Below, piece after piece: positions 1 through 8,498 of a stretch of 64,000 nt of DNA. Position numbers and translations under genes: made by a program. Every line of letters begins with the position of its first letter. The first letter of the stretch is position 1. This stretch comes from Limnobaculum zhutongyuii (GTDB taxonomy: Bacteria; Pseudomonadota; Gammaproteobacteria; Enterobacterales; Enterobacteriaceae): assembly GCF_004295645.1 (NCBI RefSeq), contig NZ_CP034752.1, positions 868,001 to 932,000 of the forward strand, in the 5' to 3' direction. Under the pieces are notes generated by a model. The model had not been told where the DNA came from. It saw only the letters and a program-made list of their open reading frames with translations, and made no database searches.

Positions 1-168
1 GCTGGCAGATTATTAATAAAAGTGTGATGGATATAACACAAGCCATTTAACCTCTATCAGGCAGTCTGAAGGGGGTGTCATTTCACGCTTTATTCGTTGA
101 ACGCCATGAAACCAAAAGAATAGGGTAATATGAGTTTTGCTCCAATCTGTCCAATAAGGAGAACCACA
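1..168. other. Left edge, no gene seen
   Basis: No open frame or known RNA was recognised here. The last part is the leader of the cysteine-repeat gene and carries its ribosome binding site AAGGAG at 156-161. Confidence 0.5.
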
Positions 169-612
169 ATGATAAAAAAAATGAGCTGTTTATTGATGTT
201 ACTATTTGTCTGTTTTGGTGGTGTGGCGCAGGCTGCCAGCTGTATCTCCATTAATGATAAAGACCAGCGTGCTTACTGTAATGCCAAACAGGGCAATGGT
301 AGTTGTATCTCAATTAATAACGCAGATCTGAAGGCTCAATGTTATGCGGAAAAAGGGCAGGGTAGCTGTATATCGATTAAAGACAGGGATCAGCGGGCTT
401 ATTGCAATGCCAGAAAAAATAATAGTAGCTGCATAACCATTAATGATTCGGATTTAAGAGCGCAGTGCAACGCTGAGTTAAAGCAGAGCAGTTGCATAAC
501 GATTAAAGATAAGGATCAGCGAGCGTATTGCAATGCTAAAAAGGGGCAGGGCAGTTGCATTGCTATCAATAACGCCGACCTGAAAGCGCGCTGCTATGCG
601 GAGAAGAAGTAA
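169..612 (+). CDS. Secreted cysteine-rich tandem-repeat protein
   Basis: Unknown family. The chosen ATG at 169 has AAGGAG seven bases upstream and begins a clear signal peptide (MIKKMSCLLMLLFVCF, then cleavage near AQA), so the 147-residue product should reach the periplasm or beyond. An ATG at 130 in the same frame has no such site. The mature protein is almost wholly six 21-residue repeats of the form SCISI-x2-x-D-x2-A-x-C-x-A, each with two cysteines. Odd repeats carry DQRAYCNA and even ones carry NADLKAQCYA or close variants, so the true unit may be a 42-residue pair. Twelve regularly spaced cysteines suggest disulphide-linked hairpins. A Sel1/TPR-like solenoid is possible but I do not see its usual signature. 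No neighbour hints at function. Confidence 0.8.
   Translation: MIKKMSCLLMLLFVCFGGVAQAASCISINDKDQRAYCNAKQGNGSCISINNADLKAQCYAEKGQGSCISIKDRDQRAYCNARKNNSSCITINDSDLRAQCNAELKQSSCITIKDKDQRAYCNAKKGQGSCIAINNADLKARCYAEKK
238..609 (+). repeat. Six 63-bp in-gene tandem repeats
   Basis: Repeats start at 238, 301, 364, 427, 490 and 553 and encode 21 residues each; the last is two residues short. Repeats 1, 3 and 5 resemble each other more than they resemble 2, 4 and 6, pointing to duplication of a 126-bp double unit. Confidence 0.9.
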
Positions 613-691
613 TATCATTACCTGAATCTGAAGCATTTACATTAAGCTATGTTTGGTACTCGTCAGGGATTTGGCTCAAAGGATTGTTGGT

Positions 692-1567
692 ATGAAATTC
701 AGCTATTCGACCCGCTTTAAAAGCTCCATCAAAGTATTATTTCTGTTGTGTGTGGCGCTGCTGACACCGATCCAATTTTTCTTTATCTCGGCATTATTTA
801 TGCTGGATAAGCTTCGTCCGCCTTTGTTGTGGCTGTTGTTAATTTTAGGCTGTGTTGTTTTGCTGTCTGTTCCCATTCTTGCTCTTTGGCACGGTTACCG
901 AAAATTAGCGGGTGAAAGGTTTAGCCTTATTGTTACCAATCAGGGAATTGAATTTAATTTTTTTGAAATCGGTAAACCGTTTTGTGCGTCGTGGAGTGAG
1001 ATCGAGGCCATAGAGAGAAAGGATAAATCGATCCGAATTATTCCTTACGCCTTGCCCGGCAGGAAAAAGAAACCACTGAACCTGTTTGACCAGTTTAATT
1101 ACGCGTTAGATCAAATCTATGAAACGCTTTTGCAGGCAAAACAGGGGAAATTAAGGGAAGAGCCGGTTGAATCTTTCCGAAAAATTACCAATCTGGCCTA
1201 TCAAAAAAGAACCATGTTTTATCATTATTCGGTGATTGCCATTACCTTTCTGCTGTTGGCCAGCCTGATGATGACAGAACTGGTTTTAAAGTTGGGTGGA
1301 TATTCCTGGATCTTTACCGGTTTGATTGTTGTGCTGATGCTCTCTTTTATCATATCGGCCCGATTTGATAGCAAAACCTTTACTGAGCTTACACTCGATG
1401 ATTCACATCTTATTATTGAGTGTGTGGCTTTTAGAAATATGCGCAGAAAACGCTTTGCCAATATCACCATCCCGATTGCCGATATTGATATTTTTAATAC
1501 AGATAACAGGATGCTGGTGATTAAAACTAAAAGTGAAAATTACAGCTTTACCCCCCGTCGAATTTAG
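692..1567 (+). CDS. Membrane protein with PH-like tail, probably frameshifted
   Basis: I do not recognise the family with certainty. The ATG at 692 has AAAGGA eight bases upstream; a TTG at 653 is less likely. Two hydrophobic pairs are visible (about residues 14-68 and 178-225), and the soluble parts after each contain beta-rich stretches like bacterial PH-type domains (FSLIVTNQGIEFNFFEIG; LTLDDSHLIIECVAF). The frame ends abruptly as FTPRRI just after six C residues at 1551-1556. Reading with one C fewer continues as TPVEFSKTDWLYLQDNLF to a stop at 1614-1616, which fits the family end much better. The gene is therefore likely about 16 residues longer, or its end is a sequencing error or slippage site. 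Confidence 0.7.
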   Translation: MKFSYSTRFKSSIKVLFLLCVALLTPIQFFFISALFMLDKLRPPLLWLLLILGCVVLLSVPILALWHGYRKLAGERFSLIVTNQGIEFNFFEIGKPFCASWSEIEAIERKDKSIRIIPYALPGRKKKPLNLFDQFNYALDQIYETLLQAKQGKLREEPVESFRKITNLAYQKRTMFYHYSVIAITFLLLASLMMTELVLKLGGYSWIFTGLIVVLMLSFIISARFDSKTFTELTLDDSHLIIECVAFRNMRRKRFANITIPIADIDIFNTDNRMLVIKTKSENYSFTPRRI

Positions 1568-1878
1568 TAAAACGGATTGGCTTTATTTGCAGGATAATTT
1601 GTTCAATAGAATATAATTTTGCAATACATTGATTAATATATTGAATTATCCACCCGTTGATTTTGGTGGGGATCTATAACATTCAGTCCATGCCTTAATT
1701 AGGATTAACATGGCTCAGCCAAAAGTTTGATCAACATCTCAATTCCTTGATGCAACCCACTAATTTTGTTGATGTAAGTCAATCATGTATTTGAACGGTA
1801 CCTTTTCGTATAGACTTAATTGCAAATGCTAACGTAAACTAGAATGATAATAACAATCATTCTTATTAAGGTTTTGGC
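1568..1878. other. Intergenic region before the haem locus
   Basis: About 310 AT-rich bases. Apart from the continuation of the upstream protein in another frame to 1616 and the Fur box listed separately, no feature was found. A TTGCAA at 1820-1825 may be a -35 element with the -10 lying inside the Fur box. Confidence 0.5.
1842..1864 (+). promoter_or_regulatory. Fur box upstream of the haem receptor
   Basis: GAATGAT at 1842-1848 and ATCATTC at 1856-1862 form a perfect 7-7-7 inverted repeat, and 1846-1864 matches the 19-bp Fur consensus at 15 of 19 positions. It lies 15 bases before the receptor start, where bound Fur would block transcription in iron-rich cells. Confidence 0.85.
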
Positions 1879-4035
1879 ATGGCATTACGCACAAGGAACG
1901 GGTACTTTTTACTCTCCTCTTTAACGCTTCTGGTTATTCAAAGCGCAACCGCTGCAACACCTTCGACTTCCGGTTCATCTATTGCGGAAGAAAAAAATGA
2001 ATTAGTCGTGACCGCGACGCGTTCAGAAACTTCGTTGTGGAACAGTCCGGCAACAATTCAGGTCATTAATAGCGAACAGTTAGAAAAATCCACACGTTTA
2101 TCTCTGGCTGATGAATTGCAGGATATTCCTGGTGTTGAAGTGACCGATAATGCCTTAGCGGGACGCAAACAAATTCGTATTCGTGGAGAGGCCTCCTCAC
2201 GAGTACTGATTCTGATTGATGGACAGGAAGTGACCTATCAACGGGCAGGGCAGAACTTTGGTCCGGGTATTCTGATTGATGACTCCTCTCTGGAGCGTAT
2301 CGAAGTGGTGAAAGGCCCCTATTCGGTGCTCTACGGTTCGCAAGCCATTGGCGGAGTAGTGAACTTCATCACCCGTAAGGGGGGCGACAGTCCGATTGGC
2401 GGCACGGTGAAAGCGGTTTATGACTCGGCCACGAAAGGCTGGCGTGAATCGGCCAACCTTCAGGGCAGTCTGGGTAACTTTGACTATCGGGTTAACGGCA
2501 GCTACGCCGATCACGGCGATCGTGACACGCCGGACGGGCGCTTACCGGATACCGGATTTGAAAATAACAGTCAGGGTGTGTGGTTAGGCTATACGCTGGA
2601 TAAACATAAATTCGGCCTGTCTCTGGATCGCTACAAGTTATCCACTCAAACCTATCTGGATGATGACGCTTACGAGGAGTTCAGCGTTGCCATTCCTAAA
2701 CTGGAACGTGAGAAGGTCGGGCTATTTTATGACTTCGCAGTCGACGGTGAATATCTGAAGAGCATTCATCTTGATGGCTACACTCAGAAACTTGAGCGCG
2801 ACTTTAAAAATAAAGTGAAAGTGGTGACTCCAAGCGGTAGCCCGATGATTGGTGATTTAAGCGTTGCCAACCAGACCCGTACTGAAGATGAACAAAAAAC
2901 TTATGGTATGACGTTACAGTCAAATTTCTCACTTTCTGAGAATAACCGTCTGGTGCTAGGGGCACAGTATCAGCAGGATAAAGTCACTCAGGAATCGGTA
3001 GGCAAAACCGAATCCAGCAGCTCCAGAGGTTTTCCGGCAGCGGTGAACTATAGCAAAAATACGCAGGCTAACAGTAAGTCTGAGCAAACCAACTGGTCGA
3101 TATTTGGGCAAGATGAATGGAAGCTGAGTGACAACTGGACATGGACGCTGGGAGCCCGTCAGTACTGGCTGGAATCGGAACTGAAAAGCGGCAATGAAAG
3201 CGCTTCTCATACTATTTCAGGCAACAGCTTTACCACTCTGGATAGCCGTTCAGTCAGTGATAGCGCCTTTGTTACCTCAACCAGCCTGCGCTATTCCGGT
3301 TTTGACAATACTGAATTAAGAATGGCATTTGCTCAGGGCTATGTATTCCCGACGGTTGCCCAGCTGTTTATGGATACCTCAGCCGGTGGCGGCATGACCT
3401 ACGGCAATCAAAATCTGGATGCCGAGCACTCCAATAACTTCGAAGTTGGCGCTCGTTATAACGGCAATATGTGGTATGTGGATGGCGCAATCTATTACTC
3501 AGAAGCCAAAGACTATATCGCTTCTATCGCCTGTTCAGGCCAAAGTATTTGTAAGGGCAACACCAGTTCGGCCCGCGCCGATTACTACTATTACGACAAT
3601 GTCGACAGGGCCAAAACTTACGGCATGGAGCTGTCTGCTGAATATAACGGCTGGTCGGTTTCGCCCTATGCCAGCGGTAATATTCTGCGCCGTCAGTTCA
3701 TTGGACAGGATATGAAAACCTGGGATACCGGTGAACCAGGCGTGACCGGGCGTTTTGGCGTTAAGTATCAGTTGCCACTGAGCGCACTGGATCTGACCTC
3801 CGATCTGTATATTCGCGCGGCGTCAAAAGCCACCGACAATACCGGTACCACCACCCAAAAATACCCGGGCTGGGCCACGCTCAATCTGGCATTTAACAGT
3901 GAGTTTGGTCCTGAAAATCAATATCAGGTAAACCTTGAGCTGAATAACCTCACCGATAAGCGCTATCAAACGGCACATGAATCTATTCCGGCTGCGGGAA
4001 TTAATGCCGCCGTCGGCCTGACGTGGAAATTCTGA
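1879..4035 (+). CDS. TonB-dependent outer-membrane haem receptor
   Basis: A 718-residue outer-membrane receptor. Residues 1-25 are a signal peptide, the TonB box is ELVVTATR at about 41-48, the plug domain follows to about residue 165 (IQVINSEQL, RGEASSRVLILIDG, VVKGPYSVLYGSQAIGGVVNF), and the rest is a 22-strand-type barrel ending in phenylalanine. It heads a run of haem-utilisation genes, so haem or a haem-protein is the likely ligand. The usual FRAP and NPNL haem-receptor motifs are only partly kept (YVFPT and GNQNL), so it may be a divergent ChuA/HmuR-like receptor or use another haem source. Expression should be iron-repressed through the upstream Fur box. The stop overlaps the next start as TGATG. 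Confidence 0.9.
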   Translation: MALRTRNGYFLLSSLTLLVIQSATAATPSTSGSSIAEEKNELVVTATRSETSLWNSPATIQVINSEQLEKSTRLSLADELQDIPGVEVTDNALAGRKQIRIRGEASSRVLILIDGQEVTYQRAGQNFGPGILIDDSSLERIEVVKGPYSVLYGSQAIGGVVNFITRKGGDSPIGGTVKAVYDSATKGWRESANLQGSLGNFDYRVNGSYADHGDRDTPDGRLPDTGFENNSQGVWLGYTLDKHKFGLSLDRYKLSTQTYLDDDAYEEFSVAIPKLEREKVGLFYDFAVDGEYLKSIHLDGYTQKLERDFKNKVKVVTPSGSPMIGDLSVANQTRTEDEQKTYGMTLQSNFSLSENNRLVLGAQYQQDKVTQESVGKTESSSSRGFPAAVNYSKNTQANSKSEQTNWSIFGQDEWKLSDNWTWTLGARQYWLESELKSGNESASHTISGNSFTTLDSRSVSDSAFVTSTSLRYSGFDNTELRMAFAQGYVFPTVAQLFMDTSAGGGMTYGNQNLDAEHSNNFEVGARYNGNMWYVDGAIYYSEAKDYIASIACSGQSICKGNTSSARADYYYYDNVDRAKTYGMELSAEYNGWSVSPYASGNILRRQFIGQDMKTWDTGEPGVTGRFGVKYQLPLSALDLTSDLYIRAASKATDNTGTTTQKYPGWATLNLAFNSEFGPENQYQVNLELNNLTDKRYQTAHESIPAAGINAAVGLTWKF

Positions 4036-4880
4036 TGATGATAATCAAACGACTGATTACCGCTGTTTTTGCCCTGTTTCTTTGTGGTCAGGTTGCCGCA
4101 GAGCAGCGGTTAGTGGTTGCCGGAGGCTCTCTGTCGGAACTGGTGTATGCCATCGGTGCGGGTAGTGAGGTGGTGGGTGTTGATCAAACCACTTTTTATC
4201 CACCCGAGACCAGGCAGCTACCGCAAATTGGCTACTGGAAAGAGCTAAACGTGGAGGGAATCCTTTCTCTGCGTCCTGACACTTTTATTACCTGGAGCGA
4301 TGCCGGACCTAAATTGGTTCTGGAGCAGTTAACTCACCATAAAGTGAAAGTGATTAACTTGCCCCGCACCCCGACCACCATTGAACGTATGTACCAGAAT
4401 ATTCGTATGTTGTCCGGCGAACTAAAACGGACGCAACAGGGGGAGGCGCTCATTAATGGTATTCAAAGCCGTTTAGAGGCCGTCGCCAAAAGTAATGCTC
4501 AGCAAAAGCAGCCGGTTCGGGTGATGTTCCTGTTGTCTGTTGGCAGTAATTCCCCTCAGGTCGCAGGTGCAGGGAGTGTGGCTGAAGCCGTACTGAAACT
4601 GGCCGGAGGTACCAATGTTGCCACTCATGAACAGTATAAGGCCTACAGCGGTGAAGCTATTGTTGCCGCTAACCCGGAGGTGATTGTGGTCACTTCCCAG
4701 AGCATGGCATCAGATGTTCAAAAAAAGAAACTCGGAAACGTAGCCGGAATCGCCCACACGGCAGCCTGGAAAAACCAGCGCATTATCGAAGTGGATCAGT
4801 CGTTGATTCTGGGTATGGGGCCACGAATTGTTGAAGCTGTCGAGCAGCTACATCAACAGCTTTATCCAAATAACCCTTAG
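4035..4880 (+). CDS. chuT: Periplasmic haem-binding protein, ChuT/HmuT type
   Basis: Substrate-binding protein of the haem ABC importer. It begins with a signal peptide (MMIIKRLITAVFALFLCG, then AAE) and shows the periplasmic cluster A-III fold: RLVVAGGSLSELVYAIGAG at the start, then VVGVDQTTFYPPETRQLPQIGYW, where the tyrosine of GY and those nearby could supply the haem ligand as in ShuT/HmuT. ATG 4035 overlaps the receptor stop by one base, implying translational coupling; a GTG at 4023 is also in frame. Its permease and ATPase partners lie four and five genes downstream. Confidence 0.88.
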   Translation: MMIIKRLITAVFALFLCGQVAAEQRLVVAGGSLSELVYAIGAGSEVVGVDQTTFYPPETRQLPQIGYWKELNVEGILSLRPDTFITWSDAGPKLVLEQLTHHKVKVINLPRTPTTIERMYQNIRMLSGELKRTQQGEALINGIQSRLEAVAKSNAQQKQPVRVMFLLSVGSNSPQVAGAGSVAEAVLKLAGGTNVATHEQYKAYSGEAIVAANPEVIVVTSQSMASDVQKKKLGNVAGIAHTAAWKNQRIIEVDQSLILGMGPRIVEAVEQLHQQLYPNNP

Positions 4881-4965
4881 CTTTTTACTTACGCTGGCGA
4901 TGGGTTAGTCAGTATTAACTAACCTGTCGTCGGTACAACTTAAAATAACCGTGAAAGACGCTACA

Positions 4966-6282
4966 ATGAAATTGCCACAGCCGGATTTTACTCCTCATTT
5001 TGCCCTGTCGGGTTCTCAACCCTTTCGTGACCGCCGCGCCATGATGCCCTGGCGTAGCGCAATGCCTGTTCCAAAGGAGCAGCAGGCTGCGGCCTGGAAT
5101 ACGCTGGTGAACACCATCACGCCACCACGCAAAAGATTGATCTACCTTCATATCCCGTTTTGTGCCACCCACTGTAGCTTCTGTGGCTTTTATCAAAACC
5201 GATACGATGAAGATCACTGCACTAAATATACCGATGCGCTGTTGCGTGAAATTGAGATGGAGGCGGACAGCCCTCTGCATCAATCAGCTCCGATACATGC
5301 CATCTATTTTGGTGGCGGTACGCCATCAGCACTGGCGGCTAAAGATTTAGCACGCATTATCACCACCCTGCGTCAGCGTCTGCCGCTGGCACCCGACTGC
5401 GAAATTACCATTGAGGGGCGAATGCTCAATTTTGATGATGAGCGCATTGACGCTTGTCTGGATGCGGGGGCAAATCGCTTCTCCATTGGGATTCAAACCT
5501 TTAACAGTGAAATTCGCAAACGCATGGCGCGTACCTCCGATGGTCAGGAAGCCAGACGGTTTATGGAAGGTCTGTGCCGACGGGATCGCGCCGCCGTGGT
5601 CTGTGATTTGCTGTTTGGTTTACCGGGACAGGATACGCAAAGCTGGGCGGAAGATTTAGTCACAGTGCGTGATATCGGCCTCGATGGCGTCGATCTGTAT
5701 GCGTTAAACCTGTTGCCGAATACCACCTTAGGCAAAGCGGTGGAAAACAATCGTATCACCGTCCCAACACCGGCGGAGCGACGTGACTTCTACCTTCAGG
5801 GCTGTGATTTCATGGATCAGAATGGCTGGCACAGCATCAGTAACAGCCACTGGGGGCGCACTACCCGGGAACGGAATCTGTATAACTTGCTGATCAAGCG
5901 CGGGGCGGACTGTCTGGCCTTTGGCTCCGGCGGCGGTGGTTCAGTGAATGGTCACTCCTGGATGGTAGAACGCAACCTCGATAGCTATTTTCAGGGTATC
6001 GAAAACGGTGCCAAGCCACTCATGATGATGACGCAAAGCACAGATACCCAATATCAATGGCGGCACGACCTGCAGGCCGGTATTGAAGTGGGACGGGTGC
6101 CGCTGGACTCCCTGACGCCACAGGCTGAGGTTTTATTACCGCTACTGGAACAGTGGCATCAGTCTGGTCTGTCGTTGGATAGCTCCACCTGCCTGCGACT
6201 GACCAATGAAGGTCGGTTCTGGGCTAGCAATTTACTGCAATCCTTGCAGGAACTGATTTTAGAACTTAACGCGAAGCAATAA
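4966..6282 (+). CDS. chuW: Radical-SAM haem-degrading methyltransferase, ChuW/HutW (anaerobilin synthase type)
   Basis: A HemN-like radical-SAM protein of 438 residues. C66-x3-C70-x2-C73 (CATHCSFC) binds the 4Fe-4S cluster and GGGTP near residue 116 is the S-adenosylmethionine contact. In the E. coli O157 Chu locus the ChuW family opens the haem ring without oxygen, releasing iron and giving a linear tetrapyrrole called anaerobilin. Gene order ChuT-W-X-Y-U-V is the same here, so orthology is likely. The start is uncertain: ATG 4966 or GTG 4951, neither with a strong ribosome site. It is distinguished from coproporphyrinogen dehydrogenase HemN by context and by the family-typical end. Confidence 0.88.
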   Translation: MKLPQPDFTPHFALSGSQPFRDRRAMMPWRSAMPVPKEQQAAAWNTLVNTITPPRKRLIYLHIPFCATHCSFCGFYQNRYDEDHCTKYTDALLREIEMEADSPLHQSAPIHAIYFGGGTPSALAAKDLARIITTLRQRLPLAPDCEITIEGRMLNFDDERIDACLDAGANRFSIGIQTFNSEIRKRMARTSDGQEARRFMEGLCRRDRAAVVCDLLFGLPGQDTQSWAEDLVTVRDIGLDGVDLYALNLLPNTTLGKAVENNRITVPTPAERRDFYLQGCDFMDQNGWHSISNSHWGRTTRERNLYNLLIKRGADCLAFGSGGGGSVNGHSWMVERNLDSYFQGIENGAKPLMMMTQSTDTQYQWRHDLQAGIEVGRVPLDSLTPQAEVLLPLLEQWHQSGLSLDSSTCLRLTNEGRFWASNLLQSLQELILELNAKQ

Positions 6283-6311
6283 TTGACTGGCAATATCAAT
6301 AAGGAATGAGC

Positions 6312-6806
6312 ATGAACGCTGGATTACATGAACTAATGAAAACCAATCCTGATGGCACGCTGGAAGCTATCGCAGGCCAATTTAATACCACGTTGCTGGA
6401 CGTGATTGAGCATTTACCGGTGCGTACGCTGGTGAGCGGTGACCAGTTTGATACGGTGTGGGATGCCGCCGTTGAGTGGGGCAAAGTGACCACGTTAGTA
6501 CATACCTCTGATGTGATTCTGGAGTTTACCGGTGAGTTGCCATCGGGTTTTCACCGTCATGGTTATTTCAACCTGCGCGGTAAGCAAGGGATGACCGGAC
6601 ACATCAAAGCGGAAAACTGCAAACATATTGCGTTAATTGAGCGTCAGTTTATGGGAATGGACACCGCCTCTATTCTGTTCCTGAATGAGGCTGGTAGCGC
6701 GATGTTTAAAATTTTCCTCGGTCGTGATGAGCATCGTCAACTGCTGACAGATCAAGTAGTGGCATTCCGCGCGCTGGCTGCTCAGCTGGGGAAGGTGCCA
6801 GCGTGA
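6312..6806 (+). CDS. chuX: Cytosolic haem carrier, ChuX/HutX
   Basis: A 164-residue protein of the HutX/ChuX family, which binds and buffers haem in the cytosol and passes it to degrading enzymes. Conserved-looking stretches include GTLEAIAGQFNTTLLDVIEHLP and FHRHGYFNLRGKQGMTGHIK, with histidines at the latter as possible ligands. AAGGA at 6301-6305 sits six bases before ATG 6312; the in-frame ATG 6306 abuts that site and is less likely. The gene shares four bases (GTGA) with the following reductase. Confidence 0.88.
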   Translation: MNAGLHELMKTNPDGTLEAIAGQFNTTLLDVIEHLPVRTLVSGDQFDTVWDAAVEWGKVTTLVHTSDVILEFTGELPSGFHRHGYFNLRGKQGMTGHIKAENCKHIALIERQFMGMDTASILFLNEAGSAMFKIFLGRDEHRQLLTDQVVAFRALAAQLGKVPA

Positions 6807-7435
6807 AGCCCTGGTTAATTTTTGGTGCCGGTGGAAATGGGGTTGGCGCTTGCGTACTCGAGCTGGCGCTTGCCGGGGGGCATCCGGTAGTGGCATTAGT
6901 GCGTAAGCCGGATGCGGCTCAGCGCCTGCGGGATATGGGCGTAACGGTTATTGAAGGGGATGCCAGCGATCCACATGCCGTTGAGCAAGCCTGTCTGACT
7001 GCCGGAGAATCCGCGGCGATTATCTCCACCCTTGGTGGATCACAGGACTATCTGGCTCATCGTATTATTGTCGACACCGCTGAAAAATGCGGATTGTCAC
7101 AAATGGTGATGGTGACCTCATTAGGCTGTGGCGATAGCTGGCCAACGCTATCCCTACGGGCGAGAGCAGCGTTCGGGCAGGCGGTGCGTGAGAAATCATT
7201 AGCTGAAATCTGGTTACAAACCAGTTCGCTGGATTTTGCCATTGTACGCCCCGGCGGTTTGCTGAATGGTACTGCAACCGGTTTGGCTCAGCTTTATCAG
7301 CATCAGGAAGTCCATGGTTTTGTCTACCGTAGCGATGTGGCGAAGGTGGTTCAGCAACTGTTAGCGGGAGCCGCTCTGAACAATCAAACCTACAGCTTAG
7401 TGCAACCGGAATTAACTCCGGCAACCAATCAATAA
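6803..7435 (+). CDS. chuY: NAD(P)-binding reductase, ChuY (anaerobilin reductase type)
   Basis: A 210-residue short-chain/extended Rossmann protein with the dinucleotide motif GAGGNGVG at residues 8-15 and VIEGDASD after strand three. ChuY of E. coli O157 reduces the anaerobilin made by ChuW. The GTG start overlaps the chuX stop by four bases, indicating coupled expression, and the position between ChuX and the permease matches the known locus. Confidence 0.85.
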   Translation: MKPWLIFGAGGNGVGACVLELALAGGHPVVALVRKPDAAQRLRDMGVTVIEGDASDPHAVEQACLTAGESAAIISTLGGSQDYLAHRIIVDTAEKCGLSQMVMVTSLGCGDSWPTLSLRARAAFGQAVREKSLAEIWLQTSSLDFAIVRPGGLLNGTATGLAQLYQHQEVHGFVYRSDVAKVVQQLLAGAALNNQTYSLVQPELTPATNQ

Positions 7436-7440
7436 AAATA

Positions 7441-7459
7441 CCGCGCCGTTATGGCGCGG
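7441..7459 (+). other. Intercistronic hairpin between chuY and the permease gene
   Basis: A perfect seven-base-pair hairpin, CCGCGCC-GTTAT-GGCGCGG, sits six bases after the chuY stop. There is no T run, so it is more likely an mRNA-stabilising or attenuating element than a full terminator. Confidence 0.6.
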
Positions 7460-7490
7460 AACGTCTTGTATGTCATGGAGATATTGAGTG

Positions 7491-8498
7491 ATGAATGATT
7501 CACTCTCTTCTCCCCAGTTTTTCTGGGGATTGGTGGTTTTTCTTATTGTATTAACACTGTGTGCAGCCAATCTGGGGGCCATTAACCTGACGTTTGCCGC
7601 ACTATGGGATGCGGAGTTAAAAGAGTATTACCGGGACATCTGGCTGAATATTCGTTTACCCAGAGTATTGCTGGCAGTTCTGGTCGGTTCGGCGCTGGCG
7701 ATGGCCGGCGTCGTGATGCAGGGGTTATTCCGCAATCCAATGGCAGATCCTGCTTTGTTAGGGGTAAGCAGCGGTTCTGCACTCATGGTTGGCATCGTTA
7801 TTGTCTTCCCGGTGGCATTACCGGCGATACTGGTACTGTATGAACAGATATTTTTTGCCGTTCTTGGCAGCTTTTTTATCTGTCTGGTGATTTTCTTCTT
7901 AAGTGGCGATTCCGGCCAGAATGGCATGATGTATCTGTTATTGGCCGGTATTGCCATTAATGCTTTGTGTGGTGCAGGCATCGGTATATTGGGCTATGTC
8001 GGTGATGAGCAGCAACTACGCCAGCTGACGTTATGGATGCTGGGAAGCTTGGGTCAGGCCCAGTGGTCAACGCTGGCAATCGCCTCCTCATTAGTTATCC
8101 CTGCCATGGCGTTGACCTGGTATCACGCGCACACCCTGAACTTGTTGCAATTGGGGGATGAAGAGGCCCATTACTTAGGGGTGAATGTAAAACGTAAACG
8201 GCAGGTTCTGCTGATCCTCTGCTCGTTACTGGTTGGTGCTACTGTGGCAATCAGCGGCATTATTGGATTTATTGGCTTAGTTATTCCTCATTTGGTTCGT
8301 ATGACCATTGGTGCCAATCACCGTTGGTTACTGCCATGCTCTGCGTTAGGTGGAGCCTGTTTACTTCTGCTGGCGGATACGCTGGCGCGCACGTTGGTAC
8401 AACCGGCTGAAATGCCGGTGGGCCTGCTTACCAGTTTGATTGGCGGTCCTTATTTCTTATGGTTAATCCTACGCACCCGGAGGTCGCTACGTGATTGA
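7491..8498 (+). CDS. chuU: Haem ABC transporter permease, ChuU/HmuU (FecCD family)
   Basis: A polytopic inner-membrane permease of 335 residues in the FecCD/BtuC family. Typical stretches are RLPRVLLAVLVGSALAMAGVVMQGLFRNPMADPALLGVSSGS, split here as conserved sub-motifs, the coupling region after NLLQLGDEEAHYLG, and GFIGLVIPHLVRM. GGAG at 7477-7480 lies ten bases before ATG 7491; a GTG at 7488 is an alternative start. Its end overlaps the ATPase gene by eight bases. It pairs with the ChuT-like binding protein and the following ATPase. Confidence 0.9.
   Translation: MNDSLSSPQFFWGLVVFLIVLTLCAANLGAINLTFAALWDAELKEYYRDIWLNIRLPRVLLAVLVGSALAMAGVVMQGLFRNPMADPALLGVSSGSALMVGIVIVFPVALPAILVLYEQIFFAVLGSFFICLVIFFLSGDSGQNGMMYLLLAGIAINALCGAGIGILGYVGDEQQLRQLTLWMLGSLGQAQWSTLAIASSLVIPAMALTWYHAHTLNLLQLGDEEAHYLGVNVKRKRQVLLILCSLLVGATVAISGIIGFIGLVIPHLVRMTIGANHRWLLPCSALGGACLLLLADTLARTLVQPAEMPVGLLTSLIGGPYFLWLILRTRRSLRD

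Noticed and set aside
4951..4965. GTG 4951 as the certain chuW start
   Set aside because: No ribosome site favours it over ATG 4966; left as an alternative.
7441..7459. Terminator splitting the chu operon
   Set aside because: No T run follows and the permease gene begins within about 30 bases.
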